A stretch of 64,000 bases of DNA, from assembly GCA_963693005.1 (NCBI GenBank), contig OY843726.1:496001-560000 (forward strand), read 5' to 3'. The notes beneath the pieces were generated by a model that did no database searches, was not told where the DNA came from, and worked only from the letters and a program-made list of their open reading frames with translations. Source of the stretch: Bodonicaedibacter sp963693005. Its GTDB lineage: Bacteria; Pseudomonadota; Alphaproteobacteria; UBA6184. Positions 35,722 through 44,944 of this stretch are shown one piece after another. Within the stretch, counting starts at the first letter, position 1. Every line of letters starts with the position of its first letter. The translations under genes and the position numbers were made by a program.

Positions 35722-36596
35722 CTATTTTTGAATCAATAGCGTTACCCACCCCTGAATCTTAAATTCGAAAATTAATTTAAACCCTAAAGTCGTATAACGC
35801 ACTAAAACCTCAGATCTTTGCCCCTCCAACATACCAGAAAGTATTACATACCCTCTATAAAGCAGAAGCCTGTCTAGCTCGCTCGAAAGTTCCTTTAACG
35901 TATTCGCTAAAATATTTGCAAAAATCAAATCAAAAGGTACATTTTTCTTAATTTCAAACGCCTTAACACCGTCAGATATAATATAGTCAATTTTAGCTAT
36001 TCCGTTGACTTCTGCATTCAGGCGAGCAACTCGAATACTTTCCTTATCAATATCAGAGGCTAAGACATTCGAATTTGGCCAAAGCTTGATCGCTGCCATA
36101 GCAAGAACTCCAGAGCCTGTCCCCAAGTCTAAAATAGAACGAGGACTACACCCCAGATCAAAAATATGCTCTAGCGCTCTTAAGCACCCCTCTGTGGAAG
36201 CATGATTTCCAGAGCCAAACGTTGTTACTGCATCAAGTCTTAACACTATTTTGTTTGACGTCTCTGCTTCCATTAAGTGAGTCCCGCAAAGATAGAAGCG
36301 ACCAATTGAAACTGATTTCGTCTGTTTTTGATTATCAGAAATCCAAGCAAATTCATCAATTGGCATAGTTGTTAAACTGCTCGAGTTAAGACCTATTTCA
36401 GACAATATGAAATCAAAAAAAGTAGGAATTTATCTACAGATTTTTCCCTAACGATGAAAGATACTCTCCAATGAGAGTGAATCTTTTCCCAACTACTAGA
36501 CAAGGCTCGTCCCTCGACACAACGCGAAAGAAAAATCGCATCTGAATCAGATGCGACACAAACAGTAATTTCAGAAAACTGAGTATTAGTTATCAT
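35722..36596 (-). CDS. prmA: Ribosomal protein L11 methyltransferase PrmA, frame broken by -1 shift
   Basis: PrmA methylates ribosomal protein L11. The gene is in two frames. The first (ATG at 36596 to a stop at 36393) encodes the N-terminal substrate-binding part (HWRVSFIVRE). The second (open from 36429 to 35722) encodes the rest: FAWISDNQ, GRFYLCGTH, AVTTFGSGNHAST, SAM motif I ILDLGTGSGVLA, and FANILANTL. A -1 shift at T TTT TTG in a T7 run (36415-36421) joins them as LLFFDFILSEIGL, giving 291 residues, the normal PrmA length. It may be a pseudogene, a homopolymer error or a true frameshift. A second-part-only start (TTG 36405) would lack the N-terminal domain. The start overlaps the secF stop by 11 bases. 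Confidence 0.85.
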
Positions 36597-37518
36597 TTAT
36601 ACCCGGGCGAAAACCCTCTACTTCTTTAGGCAGCGCACGAATATCAAAATATACAAGCAATGGCCCTGACAAGCATATTGACGAAAACGTGCCCACAACA
36701 ATACCCACCAAGATAGGCAGGCTATACGCAGCAATTACCTCACCACCAAAAATATAAAGACACCCCAAAGAAATCAAAGTAGTACCTGAGGTGATTGTCG
36801 TACGCGATAAGGTTTCATTCATACTTAGGTTAATTAAGTCCGATATATCCATTTTCTTAAACTTTGCTAAGTTTTCTCTAATTCGATCATAGATCACAAC
36901 CGTATCGTTAATAGAGTATCCAATCGTAATTAGAATTGCCAAAATAGCGGGCATATTAAATTCAAGCCTAGAAAACACATAAAATGCCATAACAAAAAAT
37001 GCATCATGAATCAATGATATGATAGCACACACTCCAAAACGCCACTGAAAACGAATAGCTACATAAATCAACATCGCAAACAAACACAATGCCACCGCTA
37101 CGATACCATTTGACAGAAGCTCTTCACTTGCTTTCGGACCCACTGTATCCACACTGCGATACTCAACCTGTTTTCCTAATGAGGCTTTTATTCGAGACAA
37201 AGCTGCCATCTGTTCAACATCATCACCCTGTTGTTTTTCAATGGTAACCATCACATCTTGTTTGCTTCCGGCCTCCTTAAAAGAAACATCTCCCAAGTCT
37301 AACGTAGAGAATTTTGCCCTCAAGTCTGCTAACTGCATATCTTCAGACATGCGCAAGTTCATTATAAAACCGCCCTTAAAATCTACTCCCCAGCTAATGC
37401 CTTTTATTGATCCTATAACCAAAGCAGTCAATAACACAAACGTAGAAATCCCAAAGAAAACAAAACGTTTTCCAATAAAGTCAATATTTACATTTTCTGG
37501 AACTAAACGAAGACCCAT
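36586..37518 (-). CDS. secF: Protein translocase subunit SecF
   Basis: Inner-membrane partner of SecD in proton-driven protein export. The 310-residue protein has an N-terminal helix, a periplasmic domain, and the RND-like membrane part with ISLIHDAFFVMAFYV, SINDTVVIYDRIRENL and TTITSGTTLI, the SecF signatures. It follows secD by 10 bases, and its end overlaps the start of prmA by 11 bases. Normal length. Confidence 0.97.
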   Translation of the reverse strand: MGLRLVPENVNIDFIGKRFVFFGISTFVLLTALVIGSIKGISWGVDFKGGFIMNLRMSEDMQLADLRAKFSTLDLGDVSFKEAGSKQDVMVTIEKQQGDDVEQMAALSRIKASLGKQVEYRSVDTVGPKASEELLSNGIVAVALCLFAMLIYVAIRFQWRFGVCAIISLIHDAFFVMAFYVFSRLEFNMPAILAILITIGYSINDTVVIYDRIRENLAKFKKMDISDLINLSMNETLSRTTITSGTTLISLGCLYIFGGEVIAAYSLPILVGIVVGTFSSICLSGPLLVYFDIRALPKEVEGFRPGINDN

Positions 37519-37528
37519 AGAATTATCC

Positions 37529-39118
37529 TTAAATTGTTACTGTTTTATTTTTACGAAAAGACACCCATTTTTCAGCCATCAATCGTGTGACTAAAATTGC
37601 CGTAAACATAGACACTGCTATTCCTAAACATAGAGTAATGGCAAACCCACGAATAGGGCCCGTTCCGAACCAAAAAAGCAGCAAAGCTCCAATAACCGTC
37701 GTAATGTTAGAGTCTACAATGGTTGCCATGGCGCGATCATAACCTAAGGCCAAGGCAAGTTGAGGCTTCTTTCCTGCTCGCAATTCTTCTCGAATACGCT
37801 CGAAAATTAGAACATTTGCATCTACTGCCATTCCCACAGTTAATGCAATCCCTGCAATACCTGGTAATGTTAGCGTTGCCTCCATAAATGACAATCCAGC
37901 AACGAGTAGAATCACATTAAACAGCAGTGCAACATCTGCAATAACTCCAAATATGCCATAAAGAACTAACATCACTACCGCAACAACAATAATTGACAGC
38001 ATCGTTGCCAGCTGACCCGCGGCAATAGAGTCTGACCCCAAACTTGGTCCAATTGTTTTCTCTTCCATAATATTCAACGAAGCCGGCAGCGCTCCTGCTC
38101 GCATTAAGACCGCCAAATCATTAGCCGACTGAATCGTAAAATTGCCTGAAATTTGCCCTCGACCCCCCGATATCTCTTCATTAATAACCGGAGCACTAAT
38201 TACTTTATTATCCAACACCATTGCAAACGGTTTTCCAACGTTTTCGCGTGTTAAATCTGCAAACTTTCTGGAACCTTGCGAATCCAATTGAAACGAAACA
38301 ATAACCTGATTTTGTTGCGCATTATAGCTTTGCTGTGCATCAACCAAATTATCGCCCGTCAATCTAGAATCTTGTCGAACAACATAGTAATAAGAAGGCT
38401 CCCCCCCAGACCCATCACTCTCGGGAGGAAGTAATTTAGTCCCCGGAAGAGCTCTATATCTTTCGTTCGCCTCGTCAGCATTCACTGTCGACTCAACCAT
38501 ATGAAATGTTAATTTTGCCGTTTTATTAATCAAGCCTTTAATGCGTTCTGGGTCTTTTAACCCCGGCAATTGGACAATAATACGATCAGTCCCCTGTGCT
38601 GTAACCTCCGGCTCGGTAGTTCCCAGTTGATCCACACGCCTATTAATAATGCTAATCGACTGATTAATGATCGACTGACGTAAAGACAATAACTCACTCG
38701 GCCTAAGAGTAGCGGTCACACTCTTGCCATCAGAGTTTGCAATCATATGCTGCAACTCTGAAATTGACTTTTGAGCTTTTTTTGCATCTTCCTCTGAAAG
38801 AGCCTCAAAACTTACAAAAGGAGTTTCCCCAGGAATCGTCGTCAACCCCGAAAAACTAATTTTCTTTTGTCTTAACAAAACCCTGACCTCATCAGCATAT
38901 CCTGAAAAACGATCTTTAATTGCACCATCCATGTCTACACGCAACTGTAAATATGTCCCCCCTTGAAGGTCTAAACCTAAGCGCATTTGAGAAGTTTTCA
39001 AAAAATCCGGAAAACTCTCTAACTGTTCTTCTGACAAAAAGTTAGGAAGTGCAAACATCACTCCAAGCACACACACACCATAAACTATATAGCTTTTCCA
39101 CCGACTATAGGCTGACAC
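37529..39118 (-). CDS. secD: Protein translocase subunit SecD
   Basis: Larger subunit of the SecDF complex that pulls exported proteins across the membrane. The 529-residue protein has LGLDLQGGTYLQLRVD after the first helix, a periplasmic P1 domain (about 60-340), and the membrane part with GIAGIALTVGMAVDANVLIFERIREEL. yajC lies 14 bases upstream and secF 10 downstream, the usual yajC-secD-secF order. Confidence 0.98.
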   Translation of the reverse strand: MSAYSRWKSYIVYGVCVLGVMFALPNFLSEEQLESFPDFLKTSQMRLGLDLQGGTYLQLRVDMDGAIKDRFSGYADEVRVLLRQKKISFSGLTTIPGETPFVSFEALSEEDAKKAQKSISELQHMIANSDGKSVTATLRPSELLSLRQSIINQSISIINRRVDQLGTTEPEVTAQGTDRIIVQLPGLKDPERIKGLINKTAKLTFHMVESTVNADEANERYRALPGTKLLPPESDGSGGEPSYYYVVRQDSRLTGDNLVDAQQSYNAQQNQVIVSFQLDSQGSRKFADLTRENVGKPFAMVLDNKVISAPVINEEISGGRGQISGNFTIQSANDLAVLMRAGALPASLNIMEEKTIGPSLGSDSIAAGQLATMLSIIVVAVVMLVLYGIFGVIADVALLFNVILLVAGLSFMEATLTLPGIAGIALTVGMAVDANVLIFERIREELRAGKKPQLALALGYDRAMATIVDSNITTVIGALLLFWFGTGPIRGFAITLCLGIAVSMFTAILVTRLMAEKWVSFRKNKTVTI

Positions 39119-39132
39119 TGGATTCCCCTACC

Positions 39133-39618
39133 TTATTCTGATGTTGGTTTGTTTGTAGACTTTCGCACCACTTCTGCACCGCTACGTGCGCGACCTTTTG
39201 TGGGAGCTTTCCTTTGACGAGGTTTCTGGTCAGACTTATCTGACTTATCTTCACCTTTCACTTTAGAAGGAGAAGAAACTTTCCTCTGCGTCATTTCTTT
39301 TGCCTTCGCAGTAGGATTAATAATGGCACCAATCGCACTTCGCAACAAACGAACTGACTGACCTGATTTTGAAAAATCCACATGCACCTCAGCCTCTTCT
39401 AACTTTGTAATGCGACCAATTAACCCACCTGTTGTTGTGATCGTATCTCCGACCTTAACTGATGATTGCATATTTTGTTGCTCTTTCATCTTGCGATTTT
39501 GTGGTCGAATAATTAAAAAATACATCACTCCAAACACCACCACTAAGGGCAACAGCATCTGCCAACCACCGGCTGCTCCACCAGTTGTAGTTTGTGCGGC
39601 AACTGAGTTTAAAAACAT
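39133..39618 (-). CDS. yajC: Preprotein translocase accessory subunit YajC
   Basis: Single-span inner-membrane protein associated with SecDF. The core (MLLPLVVVFGVMYFLIIRPQ, about 21-40, then KVGDTITTTGGLIGRI) is standard. The protein is 161 residues, longer than the usual ~110, because of a Lys/Arg/Ser/Pro-rich tail (about 108-161) that is probably disordered. It heads the yajC-secD-secF-prmA run. Confidence 0.95.
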   Translation of the reverse strand: MFLNSVAAQTTTGGAAGGWQMLLPLVVVFGVMYFLIIRPQNRKMKEQQNMQSSVKVGDTITTTGGLIGRITKLEEAEVHVDFSKSGQSVRLLRSAIGAIINPTAKAKEMTQRKVSSPSKVKGEDKSDKSDQKPRQRKAPTKGRARSGAEVVRKSTNKPTSE

Positions 39619-39697
39619 AAAAATTTACTCCTGTTTCAATCTGAAAGATTCTAGCCTTTTTTTACTGAGATGGCAATATGAATACACTCACCTCATG

Positions 39698-39718
39698 TTT
39701 AAGGCTCAAAACCTTAAA
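39698..39718. repeat. Perfect 7-bp inverted repeat between yajC and tRNA-Met
   Basis: TTTAAGG (39698-39704), a 7-base spacer and CCTTAAA (39712-39718). It lies in the divergent gap between the yajC start and the tRNA-Met promoter. AT-rich arms and no strong T run make a terminator unlikely; an operator is possible. Confidence 0.35.
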
Positions 39719-39725
39719 TCTTTGT

Positions 39726-39753
39726 TTGCAATTCAATCGAAATAATGTATATA
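39726..39753 (+). promoter_or_regulatory. Candidate promoter for tRNA-Met
   Basis: TTGCAA (39726-39731), a 16-base spacer and TATATA (39748-39753), with the tRNA starting 13 bases later at 39767. Four of six bases match consensus in each hexamer. Confidence 0.5.
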
Positions 39754-39766
39754 AGAAATATATCTC

Positions 39767-39843
39767 GGCGGAGTAGCTCAGCTGGTTAGAGCAGCGGAAT
39801 CATAATCCGCGTGTCGGGGGTTCAAGTCCCTCCTCCGCTACCA
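39767..39843 (+). tRNA. tRNA-Met, elongator (anticodon CAT)
   Basis: 77-base cloverleaf: acceptor GGCGGAG/CTCCGCT with a terminal G-T pair, discriminator A, encoded CCA, anticodon loop ATCATAA, T loop TTCAAGT. The sequence has the form of alphaproteobacterial elongator tRNA-Met; it lacks the unpaired position 1 and anticodon-stem GGG/CCC run of an initiator tRNA. Confidence 0.92.
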
Positions 39844-39944
39844 CACACACCAAAACTTAATACAGTTAACACAATCGAAAAAATCTTAGCGTATTTTCGG
39901 TTGTATATATCCTCCGACTGCAAGAACTCAAACCACAGCAACGA

Positions 39945-39974
39945 TTGACCTTCACTTTTTAACTCGTTTATGCA
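39945..39974 (+). promoter_or_regulatory. Candidate ndk promoter
   Basis: TTGACC (39945-39950), an 18-base spacer and TATGCA (39969-39974). The ATG of ndk at 40008 has AAAGGA upstream. The -35 is near consensus; the -10 is partial. Confidence 0.45.
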
Positions 39975-40007
39975 ATAACAGTATCACTAATTATAAAGGA
40001 TATTTTC

Positions 40008-40430
40008 ATGAGTGATAGCTATACATTTTCAATGATTAAGCCAAACGCAACCGCCAAAAATATCACAGGCAAAGTAAACACTTACTTCGAAGCAATTGGC
40101 TTTAAAATTGTTGCTCAACGTCGCGTTCGATTGACCCTAAAACAAGCCCAGCAATTTTATGCGGTTCACAAAGACCGTTCTTTTTATGGTGAACTTTGTG
40201 AGTTTCTAGCATCGGGTCCCGTTGTTGCACAAGTTCTCAAAGGTGAAAATGCCGTATTAAAGGCACGCGAGATCATGGGAGACACAAACCCAGAAAAAGC
40301 AGCAGAAGGTACTATTCGCAAAGACTTAGGTGATTCTATTGGCGAAAATACCATTCACGGGTCAGACTCGGATGAAAATGCCGCGAAAGAAATCGCATTC
40401 TTTTTCTCTGAACTTGATATCTGTGAATAA
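40008..40430 (+). CDS. ndk: Nucleoside diphosphate kinase
   Basis: Balances nucleoside triphosphates by moving the gamma phosphate through a His intermediate. The 140-residue protein has MIKPNATAKN near the start, the catalytic H117 in NTIHGSDS, and the full family length. It is monocistronic, with a candidate promoter at 39945 and a hairpin terminator at 40451-40484. Confidence 0.98.
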   Translation: MSDSYTFSMIKPNATAKNITGKVNTYFEAIGFKIVAQRRVRLTLKQAQQFYAVHKDRSFYGELCEFLASGPVVAQVLKGENAVLKAREIMGDTNPEKAAEGTIRKDLGDSIGENTIHGSDSDENAAKEIAFFFSELDICE

Positions 40431-40450
40431 ATAGACGTTCAATACATCTT

Positions 40451-40484
40451 AAGAAAGCCCTCCCTTAACCGGGAGAGTTTTCTT
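40451..40484 (+). terminator. Intrinsic terminator after ndk
   Basis: CTCCC (40460-40464), loop TTAACC and GGGAG (40471-40475), flanked by AAGAAA and TTTTCTT, which pair further. A T-rich tract follows the stem, 20 bases after the ndk stop. Confidence 0.8.
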
Positions 40485-40573
40485 ATAAATAGCCTTAATA
40501 AAAAAAATCTGCTGGTGTATTTTTTTCTTAAGCATGCTAAAAGTTTAGTAGAAATCAATTATATTAATTGTCT

Positions 40574-42592
40574 ATGACTCACGATATAAAAGAAGATATT
40601 CATGACCTAGCCAACAAAATTCTTTACCATAATGACAGATATTATCAAGATGATTCTCCAGAAATATCTGATGCAGAATACGACACCCTACGCAAAAAAT
40701 ACCAACTGCTAATTTTAGAGCACCCCAACCTAACACCAAAAAATAATCCTGAGACACTGGTGGGTGCCCCAATCGTTAAAAGATTTAAAAAGTCATTACA
40801 CCTTAAACCTATGCTATCTCTGGACAATGCTTTTTCCGATGATGACATCATCTCTTTTGATGAACGCATTCATAGATTTATTAATCTCTCCCAAGAACAC
40901 CCCGTAGAATATGTTGCTGAGTTAAAAATAGACGGGCTGTCACTTGCAGTTCGCTATAAAAATGGTCGACTCATAAGAGGAGCAACCCGAGGGGATGGAA
41001 CCACTGGAGAAGATGTCACTAAAAATCTTACTACTATTACTGACATTCCAAAAAACATTCCCTATACTGATAGTGAAGTTGAAATACGCGGAGAAGTATA
41101 TCTTAGTATTACAGATTTTAACCACTTAAATGATACACGAGAGGCAAATAGCGAAGCAGTATTTGCAAATCCACGCAATGCTGCAGCGGGATCTCTGCGA
41201 CAACTGAATCCGTCTGTCACCGCTGAACGTCCGTTGAAGTTCTTTGCTTATGACTTAATCAACTGCTCACTAGAAATAGACTCACACGAGAAAAGTCTTC
41301 TGCTATTATCTAGTTGGGGATTTAGCGTAAATTCTGAACGAAAAGTTTGTGCAAACATCTCGGAGTGTAAATCATTTTATGATAAAGCTGCATCAGAACG
41401 ATCACAATTAGGATATGACATTGACGGAATTGTATACAAAGTTAATGACAAACAACTGCAAGCCCGCTTGGGCTTTATCTCTCGCTCCCCAAGATTTGCT
41501 ATTGCACATAAATTTGCCGCGGAGCAAGCGATTACAACACTCAACTCAATTACAATTCAAGTGGGGAGAACAGGCGTATTAACCCCAGTTGCCGAACTAG
41601 AGCCAATTAACATTGGAGGTGTTATTGTCTCAAGAGCCACCTTACACAACGAAGAGGAAATCAATAGGAAGCGCTTATCTATAGGCGATCAAGTAGTCAT
41701 TCAGCGCGCTGGAGATGTAATACCTCAGATTGTTGAATCACTCACTACAAAAAAGAATTTTCAGCCATACAAGATGCCTAAAATTTGCCCCGTATGCGCC
41801 CACCTCACAGACAAACCTGAAAGAGAAGCCGCAACACGCTGCACTGGAGGATTCTCCTGTAGCGCTCAAGCGATAGGTAGACTGAAACACTTTGTATCAA
41901 AACTAGCTTTTAACATCGATGGGCTAGGCGAAAAACACATTCGTTTTTTATATAATTCAAAAAGGATTCTTTCTCCCTCGGATCTATTTACATTACACAC
42001 GAAAAATAAAAACCACCCACTGGAGAAAGAGGATGGCTGGGGAAATCAATCGCTGCAAAACTTATTTTCTGCCATCAAAAGTGTACAAACGATAGAGTTG
42101 CATCGATTAATTTATGCGCTTGGCATTCCACAAGTTGGTATTGTTACGGCCAAACAATTGGCCCTACACTATGAGACCTGGGAGAATTTTTGGAGCTCCA
42201 TCTCAAACAACACAGCGCTAAAAGCGTTAGAAGATTTAAGCGGCATTGGCCCTGCAATAGCAGAAGATATAATTACATTTTCCCGGCACTGCGAAGAACG
42301 TACCTGGGTTGAAAACCTTACGCCTCACTTAGTTATTTTGCCACATATAAAATCTAACGCTGAAGTCCTGCCATACTTTGGCAAAACAATTATATTTACG
42401 GGAACGCTTCAGAATCAAGGGCGCTCAGAGGCAAAAGCAGTTGCAGAGCGCTTAGGCTTTAAAGTAACAAACACAGTTTCATCTAAAACAGACTATATCG
42501 TCTTAGGAAAAGACCCCGGAAGCAAGGCTAAAAAAGCAGAAGAACTCAACATTCACATACTATCAGAATCTGAATGGCTCTCAATCAAATAG
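40574..42592 (+). CDS. ligA: NAD+-dependent DNA ligase
   Basis: Seals nicks in replication and repair. The start is the ATG at 40574; a TTG two codons earlier is less likely. The 672-residue protein has the Ia domain (DRYYQDDSPEISDAEYD), the adenylated K118 in ELKIDGLSL, the OB fold, a four-Cys zinc finger (CPVC and later CTGG, FSCS), helix-hairpin-helix repeats, and a C-terminal BRCT domain (FTGTLQNQGRSEAK onward). Normal length. Confidence 0.97.
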   Translation: MTHDIKEDIHDLANKILYHNDRYYQDDSPEISDAEYDTLRKKYQLLILEHPNLTPKNNPETLVGAPIVKRFKKSLHLKPMLSLDNAFSDDDIISFDERIHRFINLSQEHPVEYVAELKIDGLSLAVRYKNGRLIRGATRGDGTTGEDVTKNLTTITDIPKNIPYTDSEVEIRGEVYLSITDFNHLNDTREANSEAVFANPRNAAAGSLRQLNPSVTAERPLKFFAYDLINCSLEIDSHEKSLLLLSSWGFSVNSERKVCANISECKSFYDKAASERSQLGYDIDGIVYKVNDKQLQARLGFISRSPRFAIAHKFAAEQAITTLNSITIQVGRTGVLTPVAELEPINIGGVIVSRATLHNEEEINRKRLSIGDQVVIQRAGDVIPQIVESLTTKKNFQPYKMPKICPVCAHLTDKPEREAATRCTGGFSCSAQAIGRLKHFVSKLAFNIDGLGEKHIRFLYNSKRILSPSDLFTLHTKNKNHPLEKEDGWGNQSLQNLFSAIKSVQTIELHRLIYALGIPQVGIVTAKQLALHYETWENFWSSISNNTALKALEDLSGIGPAIAEDIITFSRHCEERTWVENLTPHLVILPHIKSNAEVLPYFGKTIIFTGTLQNQGRSEAKAVAERLGFKVTNTVSSKTDYIVLGKDPGSKAKKAEELNIHILSESEWLSIK

Positions 42593-42758
42593 CATTAAAA
42601 AAAACTCAAAGCACTACTTTATTTCTATATCCTGTGCCTGTCAGACAGCAGCAAAACCTTGAGAATTTTGTGCAAAGTTGTGCTTTTAAAGCATGTTTAC
42701 ACCTGATAATATTGTTTTTTTAACACCTATGTACTAATTCTTAGCGGAAAGAGAGTTC

Positions 42759-43958
42759 ATGAAGAAACTACAGGGCGCAATCATTTTAGTCGCAGGAACT
42801 TGTATAGGAAGCGGGATGATAGCACTACCTCTTGTTGCCGCAAAAGCAGGCCTTGTACCCAGCATTTTAGCAATGCTGTTTATTTGGTTTGTCATGTACT
42901 ATACTGCGCTTATCAACGTGGAGTTAAACTTATACGCTGGACAGGGCCTCAGTTTAGGTGAACTAGGAAAAAGATTCTCTGGCCCCATCGCTTCCAGCAT
43001 CGGAACTCTTAGCCTAAACCTATTATCTTACTCTTTATTGGCTGTTTTTATTTATGGAGGGACCTCCATCATAAAAACAATAACCATCACTACCTATTCA
43101 CAAGAGCATATTATTTCACTCTTCGCTACTTCTGCATTTACAATATTATTACTTCCAGTCAAGATTATTGATTACTTGAACCGCATTTTATTCATTATTT
43201 TGCTATCTGTATTTGTGTTACTAATTGGGGCCCTTACTCATCATATTAAATGGTCTTCACTGCCTCTTTGGTCCGACAATTTCACCACCTGGAAAATCTG
43301 GAGCACCATTATTCCTGTACTATTTACATCTTTTGGATTTCAAGTCATTTTCCATACACTTACTAATTACTGCAATCATAACCCACGCATTTTAAAAAAA
43401 GCTTTTTTCTGGGGAAGCCTTATCCCTGCGATTGTTTATATTCTCTGGACAAGCGGCGTTTTAAGTGCAGTTAACAACAAAAGTCCTGTTTTTTATGAAT
43501 CTATGATCAATGGGGAGGTCGAGGTTGGCGACCTTATCTTAGAACTTAGCAAGATTGCTCAATGGACATCTTTACAAATTTTAGTTTGGTGGGTTTCTTT
43601 ATTAGCAATTATCACATCAGTGCTAGGTGTGGGTGTTGGTCTAGTTGATGCATTAACTCATTCACTGAAACATTCGATATTATCTTTTTACACACGAAAA
43701 TTAATAGCAGTTATGCTAACAGTAGCTCCTTCATATATTGTTGCACTAATGATTCCTAACGCATTTATTTCCGTATTAGGGTTCGCTGGAATGATTCTAG
43801 TCGTTATCGCTATCTTATTGCCTATATACCTTTTCAACCAACTCCCAACACCCCGTAAAACTTACTATCAATTCCTGAAAAATAAACCGTTAATATGGTT
43901 AATGCAAATCGTTGGAATACTCATCATTTGTAGCGAGATTTTGAATATATTGATATAA
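42759..43958 (+). CDS. Aromatic amino acid permease (HAAAP family, TyrP/Mtr-like)
   Basis: Inner-membrane proton symporter for an aromatic amino acid, probably Tyr or Trp. The 399-residue protein starts GAIILVAGTCIGSGMIALP, the family's first-helix signature, and has about 11 hydrophobic helices with the FTSFGFQVIFHTLTNY block in the middle. Which amino acid is carried cannot be read here. It has GGAAAGAG upstream of the ATG and its own 166-base upstream gap. Such permeases are common in host-associated bacteria that scavenge amino acids. Confidence 0.88.
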   Translation: MKKLQGAIILVAGTCIGSGMIALPLVAAKAGLVPSILAMLFIWFVMYYTALINVELNLYAGQGLSLGELGKRFSGPIASSIGTLSLNLLSYSLLAVFIYGGTSIIKTITITTYSQEHIISLFATSAFTILLLPVKIIDYLNRILFIILLSVFVLLIGALTHHIKWSSLPLWSDNFTTWKIWSTIIPVLFTSFGFQVIFHTLTNYCNHNPRILKKAFFWGSLIPAIVYILWTSGVLSAVNNKSPVFYESMINGEVEVGDLILELSKIAQWTSLQILVWWVSLLAIITSVLGVGVGLVDALTHSLKHSILSFYTRKLIAVMLTVAPSYIVALMIPNAFISVLGFAGMILVVIAILLPIYLFNQLPTPRKTYYQFLKNKPLIWLMQIVGILIICSEILNILI

Positions 43959-43975
43959 CCCTCCCTGTTTTTGCA

Positions 43976-44941
43976 CTAGATTTTACAAAGACTCAGCAAA
44001 TACCTCTCGATTTCTGGTCGATTCAGAAGTTTTTGTTGCTTACAAAGAAGCTCGACCTTATCAAGAATAATAACGGCCTCTAATAGCCCCTTAATACTCC
44101 ACTTTGAAAGATTATGTATAACTTGCGCTTGCTTTGGAAATGGAATTTTAGGAGTTGCTAATTTAACAGCTTGAGTTAACGAAACTCCTTTAGAAATTTT
44201 TCGACACAGCTCAGAGAGTTCCCATATTTGTTTTGCGATTATCCGTAGCAAAGGTATTATTTCTTTCTCCAACACCTCTCCCGATTTTTGAAAGACAGTC
44301 AGAATAGCTTTTGCATTTTTACTAACGATTACATTTGCAACCTCAAAAATCTCTGACGAAAATTGCGACACCTCAAGAAGTTGAATTTGCTCCCAACTTA
44401 TACATTCACCTGAAGGACACAGTTGTTTTAGCTGGGAAACTAACAGTTGTGCATCTTGGAATGAAGCCGTTTTATCAATCAACTGCTGTAAACACTCCGA
44501 GTCAAGAGTCCTGTTTGACAACTCATGCTCAAAAAAAGATCTTAAAAATACAAAGTCAGCACTGTATATCGCCACGGCTATATAACTACCATGCGATTGA
44601 AAAATCTGAACTAACTTACTGTTCGCGCGTAGATTCTTTCCTACCAACACTATGGGCACAGAGCCCCGATATGATTCAATAACGGATAGTATTTTATCAG
44701 TTGCTTCTTTAATAAGAATCAGTTTTTTAGGATTAAATAAACTAGTGTTAAGGTATAGCGCCGTTTTTGAGACTTGCAACACATCACTCTCTGTTAGTGT
44801 TTCAATTTGGCTAGACGTCACGCCAAACCTTATGGGCAACAGCAGCTCTGAAAGATATTTTTCTATAGCCGGGTTATTTCCATAGAGCAAATACCCTCGC
44901 GCAATATTCCCTTTATACAAATACTCCGGCTTCTGTTTCAT
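43976..44941 (-). CDS. holA: DNA polymerase III delta subunit
   Basis: Clamp-loader subunit that opens the beta ring. The 321-residue protein has the weakly conserved delta layout: YLLYGNNPAIEKYLSELL at the N-terminus, a RecA-like domain, then the helical collar domain with IPLLRIIAKQIWELSEL. It follows leuS by three bases. In most alphaproteobacteria lptE separates leuS from holA; here it does not. Confidence 0.88.
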   Translation of the reverse strand: MKQKPEYLYKGNIARGYLLYGNNPAIEKYLSELLLPIRFGVTSSQIETLTESDVLQVSKTALYLNTSLFNPKKLILIKEATDKILSVIESYRGSVPIVLVGKNLRANSKLVQIFQSHGSYIAVAIYSADFVFLRSFFEHELSNRTLDSECLQQLIDKTASFQDAQLLVSQLKQLCPSGECISWEQIQLLEVSQFSSEIFEVANVIVSKNAKAILTVFQKSGEVLEKEIIPLLRIIAKQIWELSELCRKISKGVSLTQAVKLATPKIPFPKQAQVIHNLSKWSIKGLLEAVIILDKVELLCKQQKLLNRPEIERYLLSLCKI

Positions 44942-44944
44942 TTC

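Noticed and set aside
36393..36596. Independent 67-residue gene between secF and prmA
   Set aside because: Its layout matches the PrmA N-terminus and it joins the prmA frame by a single -1 slip, so I treat it as part of prmA.
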